This document shows positions 35,701 through 47,900 of a stretch of DNA of 64,000 nt, one piece after another. The stretch's first letter is position 1. Each line of letters begins with the position of its first letter. The translations under genes were made by a program, and so were the position numbers. Source of the DNA: Meandrina meandrites (taxonomy: Eukaryota > Cnidaria > Anthozoa > Scleractinia > Meandrinidae); assembly GCA_963693305.1 (NCBI GenBank), contig OY855906.1, positions 33,098,491-33,162,490 of the forward strand, in the 5' to 3' direction. Under the pieces are notes generated by a model, which was not told where the DNA came from, ran no database searches, and saw only the letters and a program-made list of their open reading frames with translations.

Positions 35701-38700
35701 TGCTTGGTTAGCACCCTGGTGAAAAAAATGAACAAAACAAAAGAAAGGCACTCGTGTTGCAGAGAACAAAATTAAGTGATTGTTGCTTTAACGGGTCCTA
35801 ATTTTCAAAATTAAACTCAACTCAGATATAATTCATTGTTGTAATGACGCATACCTGCTGTAGGTGACGAATGGCATGAACATTTTTCGCCAAGCAAGCT
35901 ATGTTGAAGACCAAAGCAAGGCTTACAGGTGTCACCATGGCAACAGCGATCGCTGTTTTGTTTGAAATCCAGCAATATGTCGAATTTCCTGAACAAAAAG
36001 ATATTCAGTGCATAACGTGTTCAAATCGTAGTAACGTCAATAATTTTCTAAAAAGTTCTTAAATTAAAACCATATTATTTACAATTAATAAATTAATCTA
36101 TCCATTTAATTAATTAATTAGTTAATTAATCGATCAATTACCTAATTCGTTAATTAATAATTAATTAATTAATAACTGTGGTCGCCATTCAATTTTTTCT
36201 TACATTTTAACTTCACTATCAAACAGGCAGGTGATAGGTGTAATAAGAAAAAAAATTCCTCCCTTGATATAACACCAAAATCAAGTTAAGAGTTGGTCTG
36301 GATAATGAATATTTGAAGATATAATTTTCACAACTATTTCATGAAAGCTTAACTTTACGAACCATATCCGAAATGAAACGTTCCTAGGACGTCCAGCGCA
36401 GAACACAAACCAACAATGACTGCAGGTAGTCCCCATCCCACAATGCAATACTTGATGAACGTGTTCCTGATGTCCGAAGGTTGTTTACGTATGTTGCGCA
36501 CTACATGGTAAAGATAAAAAACAAAGAAATACAGCAGTGACATTTGGCTTCAACAGTTTTCTCATAGCCTCAGCTGAGTATTGAAATCCATAGTATCCGA
36601 TTGGCTGACGAACAGTCTACCAAAATCCAACTGGTCTGACATTTAACAAGTATCCTGCGGAATCGCGAGGAATATCACCTGATCCTTAGCCGGCGAGGCC
36701 TTAGGCGGATTTGGCTAAAATCAGACGATATTCTGCAATGTTGAACAGGATAATTATTTTATTATTAAGCAAATTTTCAACGAAAAATAATTTACAAGCA
36801 GAAACTATGTGATTACGTAACGCTTTGCGATACTTCGGACGACCCACATACAGCTATTTCGAGAAAGTTTGTCGAAAAAAAAAAGCATCAAAGTGCACGC
36901 GACAAGACCGAAAGGTGGTCTGGGTATTCACTGGAGTTATGCATATTGGCCTAGAAGAAATTTACAAGTTTGTATTTTTGCACGTGGAGAATTTGGTTTT
37001 CCTCTCAGGAGGCCTATATCTGTAGCTTTACTTTTACTGTCGCAAGACTTTGAGTGAGGAAAATTCTTCTAAACTTCAGAGGGGCTAAACGTACCTTGTT
37101 TCTACATGTCTGAAAAGAAAGAAAACCTGAAATTCGCGCTTATTTTGTTGTTACGTTGTATCTCATTAGTATTCAACGCGTGCAGTAGCTCAATATATCT
37201 ACCCATACTACCTTTCGGGATTGGCTTGTGCAGTTTTGTGCTTTTTTCCGACAACGTTTTTCGAAATAGCTGTATATATCGCAGGACATCTCTTATGTAC
37301 GAATGACGGATTACATGGACGTCTTGACAACACTTTGGCATCGTGAAAATTTGTTGTATAATAATATTGTTAAAGATTTGATAGGATTTTGATTTTGGAT
37401 TTCAAATTTCATTATTCTGGGAGGATACGTTGAACTTGAGGCAACGGTTTTCTTGTTTAGTGACAAGAACATTCTTGGAGGACTTTAGCTGGCATAAGAT
37501 TGTATGACAAGGAGACGTTTCCTGAAAAGCTGAGCACAGATATTGAGATATCCTACTGTCCGGGCCAGTTTCACAGACATTTTCGATAGTCTATTTTGCA
37601 ACTGGGTGGAGTGATGCACAGTAAAGTGTCTTCCATTGCAGCACATTCGCAAGCAGTATTTAGGGATGTCTCAGATCCGTACGACCCGGACATTCTGCAA
37701 TGAATTCTCTCTGTAGTGCTGATTATTTTTTATATCTAATTAAAGTAATTCACTCACCTTGCACTGTAAATGTATTTGCCGTATCAAACGCCATGACACT
37801 CATCCAAGAAAATGCAGCGAGAATAAAGAAATGGAGAAAAATGGCGACTGCTTTGCAAAGAACATCGACTTCTTTCGACTTTGAAATACTGAGAAAAATT
37901 GCTTTATAACACAGCAACGCCAAACAAAGATTAATGAGACATTTTCCAGGGAGATTCCTTAGCTCTTTGAACGATAGATAAACACTGAGCAGAAAACACA
38001 GAGAAATAATCGACAAAAGGATGCCAACGAACGTGAAATAAATGAGAATTGGTGAACCATGCCCACCTTGATGTTCAGGGCAGAAAATATAAGTAATATT
38101 TCCTTTCCCATCCATGGTACTATTGTCAAATAAGTTCTGTGTTGACGTCATCAGTATCATACGGTTTTTGTTTAGTAAATGTGGCATCTGTATTGATTGG
38201 TTGTCCACTGAAGTGAAAACTTTGCACATCTGACCTTCAAAGGTGACTGTACAGTTGACAATAGTTGAGGTACAGTTAAACATCTGTGGCTTTAGATCAT
38301 GAGTTTCGAGTACAGAATTGATTGCAGGTGGTGAATTCTTTCGTTCTTCTGGATTTAAAATGTTTGAGCTTACATCTAAGAGGATTGACCAGGGTGGTGG
38401 CATCCCGCCTACGTTATCTAAATAACTACGAAGTTTCCAATTTCCCCCGGGATTGCAAAGTGCACAGTGAGGATTTCTGTATATCAGTTCAATCCGTTTA
38501 ACGCGAAATGAAAAGACCATCGAATACGAATAGCAAAGTTCTTTGACAACAGACATCACCGGTAGCTGATACGAAGCGCATCGTGTATCGTGTAACACAC
38601 AAGACTTGTGGTGCTGCTTCAGGTTTCGCAGTGGTGAATATTTCCAGGAACAGTAAGGATGTTCCTTTAGAAACCTCTTTACAGCATTGATGTTCAGTGG

Positions 38701-40263
38701 AGAAGCTATTGACCCAGCTGATGATCTTCTGCATGACATATTCAGGCCCCAGAAAGACAAGTTCCCTCCACTGTTGCATCTGGCACAACCAATGCTTCTG
38801 TATGTTACATTCTGCGCTCCGTCAAAGACCGGCAGTTCTTTCTGTAGCGTCATACCCAAGTTCTGAATAGGTTGACAATCGTTTGCGCTTTGACGGTCAC
38901 TTGAACCACAGGAAGATTGCATGATTACCCCATTGGACCTTAAAGGGTGGTTGATATCTCCACAAGTCATATTGTGAAGAGATGCGTCATCAACCGCAAC
39001 GTTTTCAATATTGCCACATCTGCAAAAACATATTCATTAAATTTATCAGGCGGCCATAACAAATGTAGTCAAGAAACCGGTCAAAAGATCAAACAGTTGT
39101 TATTAACCAATGGCCGACATTCAAGCATAAAATATTAAAGTTTCAAAAAGAACTTAATTTTGAGTTATAACTCGGAAAACTAGAAAAGAAGAAGGTAAAG
39201 ACTTAAATGATTTCGAAGGACATCAACTTTACCAGGAAGACCAATACCAAAAGGTATTAACATCAACTTTGTTTTTATGGTTACGGAAACTTAGGGAATG
39301 ACTAAGAATAATGAAGCTCAACTGCTTGTACAGAAGAGCTTGACGATATTTTAAAATCAAAGATCCCCTCTAGACCCTCTATTCTGGCTCTCACAAACAA
39401 AGAAGGGAGGAAAAGGCCAAACCGCCATCAGAAAGGAGGATTGAGGTAAATTTTTGTTTTGTTTTTCATTTATTTACGTCAAGAAATGAACCATCTACTC
39501 TTGTCTTTCTAATGTAGTGCAGCTATTGCTGTTAGATATGAAGCAAAATGGCACAGCTTCGCTTTACAGAACGAATTGATCGAGATGTTTGTAATACAAG
39601 TGGACAAGCAGTGGAAAATGAAAGTTTGCTGCGAAAATAGCATGGCACAGCCTAGTTGAATGTCAATATTATTTCCTTTTTAGTCTTACCGCGAACGAAA
39701 ATCCAAGCAACAGTCACCCATCCTTTCACAAGACTTGTCACAGAAGCAAGACTTAAAATCTAAGTTATCTGTTCTTTCCTCCGAGAAACATCTGTCGTGA
39801 CACGACTGATATGATAAGTTCTTCTGTTTCAGCACTGCAGTAAGAACGTTCTCTTCTGATGGCACACTGATGTTGTGTTCACGGAGCAACCGAGACAGGT
39901 TTCTCCAGCTTAAGATCTCACCCTTAAATTTCACGACAAAATCTTGGTCTGTAGACTCTAAACAAGGAAAAGGGAAAACTGATAAAATGCACGAAACTGC
40001 AGCAAAATCTGCAGATGAATGTAGTCGGCATTTTACAGTAACGAAATGGAATAATCATGCTGTAATAAAAAGAAATACAACTTAAATAACAATGTATACA
40101 CACCAACAAGAGCTGGAAATCCATCAGAATCATATCTCCTACTTGACGTTTGAGTTTCGTTGCCCGATATATTATTTTGAGATCTTGTTGGTGCTGTTAA
40201 ACTTACAACAACAGCTGCTGCCATAAAGCAAGTTGATAACAGATTCAACTCGTCTACTTTCAT
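32771..40263 (-). CDS. Receptor 2: somatomedin-B / Methuselah-like class B 7TM receptor
   Basis: Exons in transcript order: 40263-40104 (signal peptide, MKVDELNLL start), 39957-39690 (most of the SMB domain: CHDRC..CFCDKSC..DCC), 39019-37758 (ectodomain and TM1-3), 36500-36363 (TM4), 35988-35855 (TM5, STYCWIS), 35715-35553 (TM6, VMGLTW), 32985-32771 (TM7 and tail, TAA). Predicted 779 aa with all phases consistent. It is the longest locus because its introns took insertions: a foldback element in intron 3 and a 982-bp element with a 9-bp target duplication in intron 6. The SMB loop is longer than in receptor 1 (between the second and third Cys). The ectodomain keeps both paired-Cys motifs (CARCN, CALCN). 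Ligand unknown. Confidence 0.87.
33176..34157. mobile_element. 982-bp TIR element with 9-bp TSD in receptor 2 intron 6
   Basis: The element begins GGGCGTTAACAAAACC and ends GGTTTTGTTAACGCCC. It is flanked by an exact 9-bp direct repeat, AAAAGAATC (33167-33175 and 34158-34166). Arms of about 150 bp consist of GGACCGGATC / GATCCGATCC variants followed by a shared inverted segment (TAAATTCCCGCCAAAATAGT, CACGTG). A 9-bp target duplication is typical of Mutator-type elements. The minus frame at 33761-34159 is repeat translation (RIGPDRIGSDRIG), so the copy is non-autonomous. Confidence 0.75.
35050..35160. repeat. Paired hairpins in receptor 2 intron 6
   Basis: First hairpin: TGACGTGTTATGGCTCCGGC / GCGGGAGCCATAACACGTCA around a short AT loop (about 35050-35116). 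Second: AAAATGCTGCC..GGCAGCATTTT with a GC-rich core (about 35122-35160). They lie side by side and look like parts of one degenerate mobile element. Confidence 0.5.
36082..36175. repeat. (TTAA)n microsatellite in receptor 2 intron 4
   Basis: Imperfect TTAA/AATT tetranucleotide run with a few interruptions (ATCGATCAATTACC). It sits between the exons at 36363-36500 and 35855-35988. Confidence 0.7.
36829..37287. mobile_element. Foldback element in receptor 2 intron 3
   Basis: The left arm (GCGATACTT, then ACAGCTATTTCGAGAAAGTT, then TGTCG) pairs with the right arm (CCGACAACGTTTTTCGAAAT, then AGCTGTAT, then CGC). A second inner inverted pair surrounds CCGAAAGGTGG / CTACCTTTCGG. About 460 bp, no coding frame. 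Confidence 0.5.
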
Positions 40264-41456
40264 TTTTTTGGTTTTGCTTTTTCCTTCAGGCAACTTAATT
40301 AACGGCAACTAAAAATTTAAGCCGTGGGAATGATTCCACTGGTTTTTACAAATAGTCTACATCGCCATCAATGTGCTGATCGTCCTTGCTTGGGAGCCGA
40401 ATCAATAGAATACACAAATAGAAATAACACGTTAAAGAAGAGTGTTTCAATCTAATTGGCTAATTTTGTTATGTAAATTAAAATCGATTCTAACGTTGCT
40501 CAAAAGACATCATTTCAAACCTATGCTGTCATGTCGAGTGTTTTGGGTTTAATTTCAATTTCGATATTGTAATTAAGCTATTAGGCAACGGACATTTCTC
40601 TTTTATAAAGTTAATCTGTCTGAATCATTACATCCGGTAAGCGTAGAAGAGCTTGGCTTTGTGAAATAAATCCATCAGTCGAAGAGCATCTATTTTCACT
40701 TTTAAAGTACAAAGCAAACAAAATTTTTAATGCACTAAAAAGCGAGATCTCGGAAAACTCACTTATTCTTGAAGCTTGAAAACTTTAAGTATAGCCACTA
40801 CATTTTTTTTTAAATTCCTTTCTAAATCGAAAACGCAAAAAAAACCCGTCCAATTTAAAGTTAGTCATTGTTTTCTTCTTCAATTTCATGCAGGTTGTCC
40901 TCTGTTGACCATTAGGCGTACTGTTTCAAGGCAACAGCTGTTCAGCGGAAGCAAACACCTTAAAGGCACATCATGATGTTCATTTCATATCTCATTAATT
41001 GAAAAACAGTTTGACGCGGGATCCAGACGTGCAGCAGTGCTGTTAATGTAAATTTTACTATCTCAAAAAAAGAGAATTGAATAGTACAGTGTGTTCTCTG
41101 ATAAAATAACAATTTAGTCAAGTCCAGTCCGATTTTGGCACTTCTCTAGCACCGGGAAATGATTGAAATCGAGGATTCAAACTCTACTTGCCAGATGTTT
41201 ACTAATGGCCGCTCTCTCATCCTCTTCCACGCGTTGATGTCAGTGTCGGCGGTTGGTCGACAATCAAATCACATGAGATAATACAACGAGCTCCTAAGAG
41301 CGGCCGTCTCTAACTTTCGACTCAAGTGTTCAGGACGCCAAAAAATGAAATTCCTGAACCTTTCTCTGAAGAGAGGTCCTGATAAGTGATTCACATAAAA
41401 ATAACATTTAGCTCGATCCAATTTTTATCTTATGCGGAATGGGAGCATTTCGGTTT
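40264..41456. other. Upstream region of receptor 2 (no gene seen)
   Basis: About 1.2 kb holding the putative receptor 2 promoter near 40264-40500. I saw no repeat with clear ends and no convincing exon. The right end abuts the USP5-derived segment. Confidence 0.35.
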
Positions 41457-42350
41457 AGAGAGAATAAACTGGTGTTCGCAGCATCCCTTTCCTTTCTTGA
41501 CTCACAATTTTGTCCCCAGAGTCCGCTTATCTTGTCAAAGACTTTTGGTCCAGCAAAAAGAACAGAACTCTGGCCAAGTCCGATGGAAATTCCGCGATTG
41601 ACAGGCTTCCAGTCGGTTGATTGGTTAACAATTGGAGTTGAGCACTCCGCACATGCTGAAATGCGTCCTTGGTGCTGACCAAAAGAAAAGAAGACTCCGG
41701 GGACGAGAGTGATAAAAAAGTGTTCTTCTTTATTTCTCACAATACGTATGATACAGTCGGTTATATTATTGTAACAAAGAAGCGCTCGTATGCCGATTAT
41801 TTAACAATTATTCACCGAAGTGGAGGTAAATATCCACCACTTTCCACCACTTTCACACTGAGGTGAATAATTGTTTTAGTATATACCACACAAGTTGAAT
41901 AACTAGCGGACCAAAACATTACTTTCGGGACCCAAAGCGACGCGCGAAACCATTTAATTTGTTTCTCTTCAGCTGCTCGGAGGTGAATAGTACCTTGCTA
42001 ATCACCTCCGAGTTAACCAATCAAACTACATCTTGTTCCTATTTAGTATGGTATTAAAAATATACACCTATCTTTTAGTTGTGTGTCCCTGGTTTAAGGA
42101 GCTAGGCTACGATTGGTGTAAATTTTGTTCTGGTCTGTCGTTCCCATTCTTCCATCCTTGTCCCTGTTTTGTTTATTATTACTTCTTCTACCTCAGAAAC
42201 TATTATTTGTAAGTTTGGATTGAAGCTAAATTCGAATAAAGCAAAAATGATTAAATATTTCGTTACATAGTCCATTCAAGCAACGTTCCTTTATTTAGGT
42301 GGGTGATTTTCAATGATCGTAAAGTCGCCTTGTCAGAGAAGCCACCAAGG
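41457..42350 (+). pseudogene. USP5 3'-end fragment inside the receptor array
   Basis: The sequence from about 41457 is homologous to USP5 from about 21009 (end of exon 26 region, intron 26), then jumps over exon 27 and resumes in USP5 intron 27 (GAACCAAACTACATCTTGTT-like segment at about 42015). It ends with a copy of the terminal exon from 42299, behind an intact acceptor (TTATTTAG). Its first 17 codons read [17 protein letters not shown] against ...SERPP in USP5. The frame then diverges and stops at TAG near 42390. In place of exon 27 there is a hairpin element at 41806-42013. It lies on the plus strand, as in USP5, about 20 kb downstream of the parent. Confidence 0.85.
41806..42013. mobile_element. 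Hairpin MITE replacing USP5 exon 27 in the pseudogene
   Basis: Two stem-loops: AACAATTATTCACC..GGTGAATAATTGTT (about 41806-41876) and CTCGGAGGTGA..TCACCTCCGAG (about 41975-42013). The segment has no counterpart in functional USP5 and occupies exactly the gap where the His-box exon and its flanks are missing. Confidence 0.6.
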
Positions 42351-44982
42351 AACATTGTCAGAGAAAAATGCAAACTGAAGAAAGGCAAATAGGAAATAAT
42401 TAAGCACTACAACGATATGTTTGAAATTCGCCCGAAGAAACGGCCTCAAAACGCTTCAAAATACACCTAAATCATTTGTCTTATAGCACGATAAATATTT
42501 GTACAGATATAAACCTGAACTCTGCCTGTAAGGAAGGCATCTACCTATAATATGTTGAGATCCCTCGTTTCTAGATATAAGTTGTTTGGTCGTGTTTAAT
42601 TCATTATTGATAGTGGCTTTCCATTTTTTCGAGTCACAACCGTATTTGCCAAGTCACGCTGCTAGAACAGAAATCGTACGAACCTTAAATTGATAGCTTT
42701 TTAAGGAAGGTTTCAACGATTTCTGAAAAATGTCATAAAGACGTCACTTTTTCTTTATTAGGTTTGCTGTTGATGGTTCAAACGGCAATCCCATAAAATC
42801 ATGATGAAGTTCGGTACTACTCTGAACATGGCCATTTTTCTCTAGTGAAGGAAGTTTTCATTCCCGATTGAGCTTGGAGACTAGAAGTGTATTTACAAAT
42901 GTTATATCGCTAATAAACGTATACACATATCTCTGTAAGACGCCTCGCTAAACGTTGCCATATATGATTTTTTTTGTTATTATAAGGCCACTAGTTTCAT
43001 AGTAATACTGTTTTGAACTGCAATATCGCATTTCGTTATATGCAGTAATACCAAGCTGTACAATCGAACCCCTTAACACGGACAGCGGTTGGGAAACCAC
43101 GAATGGCCATATTAGGTGATTTATGCTACTGTCACAGTTGGAACCTCGAATTAACAAATTCACTTGCTTACATTATAAATAAAGCAAATATCATTAATGA
43201 AAAGAACATGCAGAATGCATTTAAAGTCCAAAAATTTACTCCATCGCCGTTTGGCCTCAAAAACAAGCATAAACTCGTCGGACAGCGGTTTTTATCAGCA
43301 CAAATCTTGTTCAATTGTCAACGTGTTCCTTTCTTATCTTCTTCAGGTAAGGGCTATCAGCTTATCTCATGTTCAATAAATACATACTAATTAACCGCGC
43401 GGCCATGGGCCGAGCGCGGTTCTTACTCTGCACGGGATTTATTATTTTGTTAATTTTTTTTTTGTTGTTGACCAGACCCAAGCCTCCACTCGGCCAAATC
43501 GTGAATATGAGTTTGAATCACGCAACCTGTGATGTTAATTCGCCAAAAGCTGATAAAACATTAATGTACGGAAAATGTTACGGATATTGTTTTCTTTATT
43601 GTGTATAAATTATATTTTCCTTTGGTTTTATAGAAGCGTTGGACTTAAAGCTAATATTGAATACACTAAAAAAAGGTATTACGTCAGCCACGGAATGCGC
43701 TGATGCTGCAAGTTTCACTTTCGCTATGTGACAAATAACATTGTGTTTTCTTTGCAAGTTTATGTCGGTAGAAGAGACGGCCATTAATCTGTTTCCTCTT
43801 CTGCGAGTATTTCTTGTGGGTTTAGGCAATTCAAGTGAATTCTTTGGCTATTTCATGGAAGCGAGTTCAAAGATTTGAAGGGAAATGAAATATTTGCTAA
43901 AGTAAACAATTGAGCATGCCCAAACGTGCAGGGGCTGCGCCATTAGTAGGGAAAAAACCCCAAGCTAAAGATAGCCGGGGATAACGTAAACCTCGGATAG
44001 TGTGACTCACATGACTACTTTGCTAGTCCTTTACTCATAATGCAAACGGATTAAGTTTAACCGTGACTTTTGAGTAAGAAAGCTGTTAATTAGCAAAAAA
44101 TATAAGCGCGGTTTTAAGTTGCTAGCAACTTCTTGTTACGAGATCAAACAACAACGACGTAAACAGAACCCATCCTTTTAATAAACTTATGTGCAGGATT
44201 GAACGCAAATACTGATTCACAAGTTCTTATGTTTCACGAGGTTATTTGGCATTTCATATTACTTCCTCTTAGAGAGAACTGCGATTTCTAGTGACTTTTA
44301 ACAGTCGGGACAATTTTATGCCTGCAGCGAAGAACGCTCATTAGCGTTTAATCCTAGTTAAGACGCATTAATTGGACTTCCGCATAACTTATACAGCACT
44401 AGAAACCAAAAAGACTGTCCGTAATAATGAGACGTCTGTAAAGTGAAGATCTATCGCTTTTGGTAAACTGATATAATAAAATTGTTCGATCAAAGGATTT
44501 TTCATTGCTGCGAAACGACACCATGTGTCTTCCTTGTCTTTTGTTAATGATACTTTCAGTGTACCATGATATTTGAACAAATTTCACACAGGTAGTAACT
44601 ATCTGAACCTGACTATTATCTTTTTCTTTTTCTACAGAATATTGTCGGATTGCCATCTCTCATTTCTCTTGGCGTGGGGGTACAACAGTGAAAGAAATAC
44701 TTTCAATGCCAATGGTGTCTGAAGTTTGCAATCAATGAAGTCCTTTCAAATCACCTCAGCTTGGAATTGTCACGAGACAAATATTTACAAATGGCCCATT
44801 GGGTTACGCTAAGATTAAAATCTACTTTTTCTATGCATATATATTTCCTTTGCAACATGCTATCAACGATCTTCAATATTATGCAAATAATGAAACAGTA
44901 TATAATACAATATATTCAATTTTAGAACACAAAATTTCGGTTATTACGTTAAGACTATAAACAGTTTTCTTGATTGAGATCT
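42351..44982. other. Spacer between USP5 fragment and receptor 3
   Basis: No gene is seen. The segment at about 42630-42800 (key words CAACCGTATTTGCCAAGTCACGC in part, GCTGTTGATGGTT) is repeated at about 62990-63190. At about 44634-44690 a splice-acceptor-like TTTTTCTACAG is followed by AATATTGTCGGATTGCC, which resembles the start of USP5 exon 27 (AATACCGTTTGATTGCC) and recurs at 52258. Small hairpin CCGCGCGGCC near 43395. Confidence 0.45.
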
Positions 44983-47900
44983 TTAAGAAAAAGTCTCCGG
45001 TCTCGCATTTTCCTTTGAGAAGCTCTTCATGTTAAAGGTGCTCGAAACTGCTGTCGTTTCAACATCAGTATTTCCTGTGAAGCGTGTTTCAGGTTCAACT
45101 GCACCATTCCATAGTCTAGAGAATCCATTCTTGAGGAGACCTCGTACTTTCTTGGTAGTAATGAAGCACAGTGCAATGAAAAACCCTGTAAAGAGGATTG
45201 CACGGTAATGTTTAAATCCATTTAGATATTCTATGATTCAAATAATTTTGAAATAAAATATAGTAAGTGAACGAGATGGATGTTCTCGTTAATTGAAACA
45301 TCGGAAACAGCCTGACAACAGGTGCACCGTCTAACAATTGCGTAAACAAACAGTACGTTAAAATGTCTCTTGCCAATTCTTTCGCTACAATATGTTTACC
45401 TTGAACAATAATTATAACGTAAAAAAATCTACTGAAGTGCTTGGTTGCATGCTATGTAGATATCCTTCAAAGAAGAATTTACACCAAAAAAGATCAAGAT
45501 ATAAATTTATGATAAACTAAAGATAAATTTATGCCTTTCCTCTTTCACTCTTTAAGGTAACACAATACATTCGAGGCTGTCCTTCGGAAAAAATTCTTAC
45601 GCGCGTTATCATAAAGTAAACTGCAACAGACTATATATCAGTAGAAAGGTAAAGAAATGTAGAATTAAAAAATATCCGCTGCTTAAAACAGCCCCATTCT
45701 TAGAAGATAGAATCCGGTAAACAGCAAACGGCCGAGTGTTATTCCGCCAAATTAATCAAGTATCAAACACAACCACTACTGCAAAAGTACTGCACAATGT
45801 TAATCTGCTAGAATCAATCGATCAGGCTTTTTCTTAATTCTTATTTTTTATCTTTTTATAGAGCCGTAAAGTTGCATTATCGAATAATTTGCCGATCCTG
45901 TTGCTTTCGCGGCTGTCACAAGAGAAATATCCAAAACAGAGGAAATGCCTGGCACACTTTTGCTCCTCGATGCTTAGCGAACGCTCTGGCCAAATTTCGT
46001 TAGAATCCGTCAACTCTACATACCCTATTATTTCATTCTAAGTGATGGTATTCTCGTGAGAAACGATTGCGAGTTTTCGCCATTTGAAGATTTGTATAGA
46101 TGTTACGCACTTCTGTCAACAGGATATGCCGCAGGCAAATGAAATGATGGCACCCCTACCGTTCTCAGCAAGCGAAACGATGTTCGCGGGAATTCAAAAA
46201 CAGTAATAGTGTGACAGTCACCTACGTTGTCCTTGCTCAACTTCAACGTGCAAGAAAATCGGAAAAACCAACAAAAATATACGGGGAAGAGAACAGAACA
46301 TGATAAAGCAATGGGTAGTTTAATTTGTTCGAAGGATCACTCGTCACTGTCGGTCAAATTCGTCTTGTTGCTTTCGTCAAATTCCTGGCTTCGATTTTTT
46401 CACTGTCCAAGAACTTTCCTCCCTTTTTTTATTTGTTTCACGACCTCAACAAGGCCAATAACGAGAAACGAAGAGTGATAAAGAGCGATATCGACAAAGG
46501 AAGAGAAGCAAAATCACATGTAAACAAAAAATGCTAATGAGGTTTTATTAATAAGAGCTTGCTGATGAGACCAATTCGCACATAATTATCGCCTGGAAAT
46601 CAACGCGCTATGAGGATTATGACACCTAACTGTTTTATTATCTGTTATCAAGTGCCCCTCTTTCCGAAATCAGAACTAGCGCGCGTTTTAAGATTTTACT
46701 TTCATTTTTTCGGGAATGTTAGATATATAGCAAACTTGTATTTTACTCCAAAAGTAGTCTTCTGAAGGTATTGTTAAACCTTAAATAATGACCTCCCAAA
46801 GCTGCCCTATTTGAGCATAGTTAATAGAGGGAAATGGTTATGAAGCCTGGCAAAGTTCTTTGTTATAGGTTTTTGTTCCCTATTTTGGAGGTTGACCGTG
46901 CACAAAACCTGACAAAATACAATAGGTGGTTACGTGTGTTCATACAACTAACTAATAGAAACATTGTAATTACGTAATTCATGCATAGTGTATGAGCGCA
47001 AAACAAAAGATGTGCACGGTCATGGACCTTCCAACCTCAATCTTGGCCTCTTTGTTTGCTCCTTAGATGTTAGCCGGCCTTCCTAACCATTTCCCTCTAT
47101 TAACTATGATTTGAGCTCTGTTTGCTGAGCAATGATAGATCAATAGTATTTGGAGTAATATAGTTATGGGCAAAGGCACATAGCCGCTTTTTATTAACGC
47201 GTTAAGTTAGTGTTAAAAAGTACCTTGCATGCTGTTTAACACAGTGGAAGGATACTGCAGGAATGCAGTTCGTTTCCAATTCGCAAGAAGTCCCAGAATC
47301 CAGGCCAATCCCATTATTGTGGTCAGTTTAATGCAGATGAGAGTTAGTGGAGCGCGTGAACTGTTGTTTGTTGCTTGCCTGGCACCCTGAAGAAACGAAG
47401 GGAAATACTAAGAAGGTGAGTACTGCGTCCGCTTAACATGTCCATCTGTCATTGAGTCCAATATACACTTCCAGTGAATAACAACTTAAGAATAATAGTA
47501 CACTGAAGTATTGAAAGCTGGATGCTTTTGGGACCGGATATACCCACTATCGAATAGGAATTAGTTGCTGCATTGTGACATTAGAAATGGCAATGTAATT
47601 ATAACCAACCTGCTGTAGGTGATGAATGGCATAAATATTTTTCGCCAAGCACATTACGTTAAAGAGCAAAGCAAGGCTCACAGGGGTCACCATGACAATA
47701 GCTATCGCTCTTTTGTCTGATATCCAGCAATATGTTGAATTTCCTGAAAAAAAGTTGGAAGGTTCTTTTTTTCAATTTGCTTTATAATGTAATGCAATTT
47801 GATATCCTCTCGCTAAACCACAGACATGTTTTTGCATAAATAGCCCAGCTATATTTATTAACAAACCATATCCGATAGCAAGAGCCTCACTGAAATCCAG

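Noticed and set aside
46227..46537. Overlapping 70-83 codon plus frames in receptor 3 intron 6
   Set aside because: No recognisable motif, no splice support and not conserved at the equivalent place in receptor 4.
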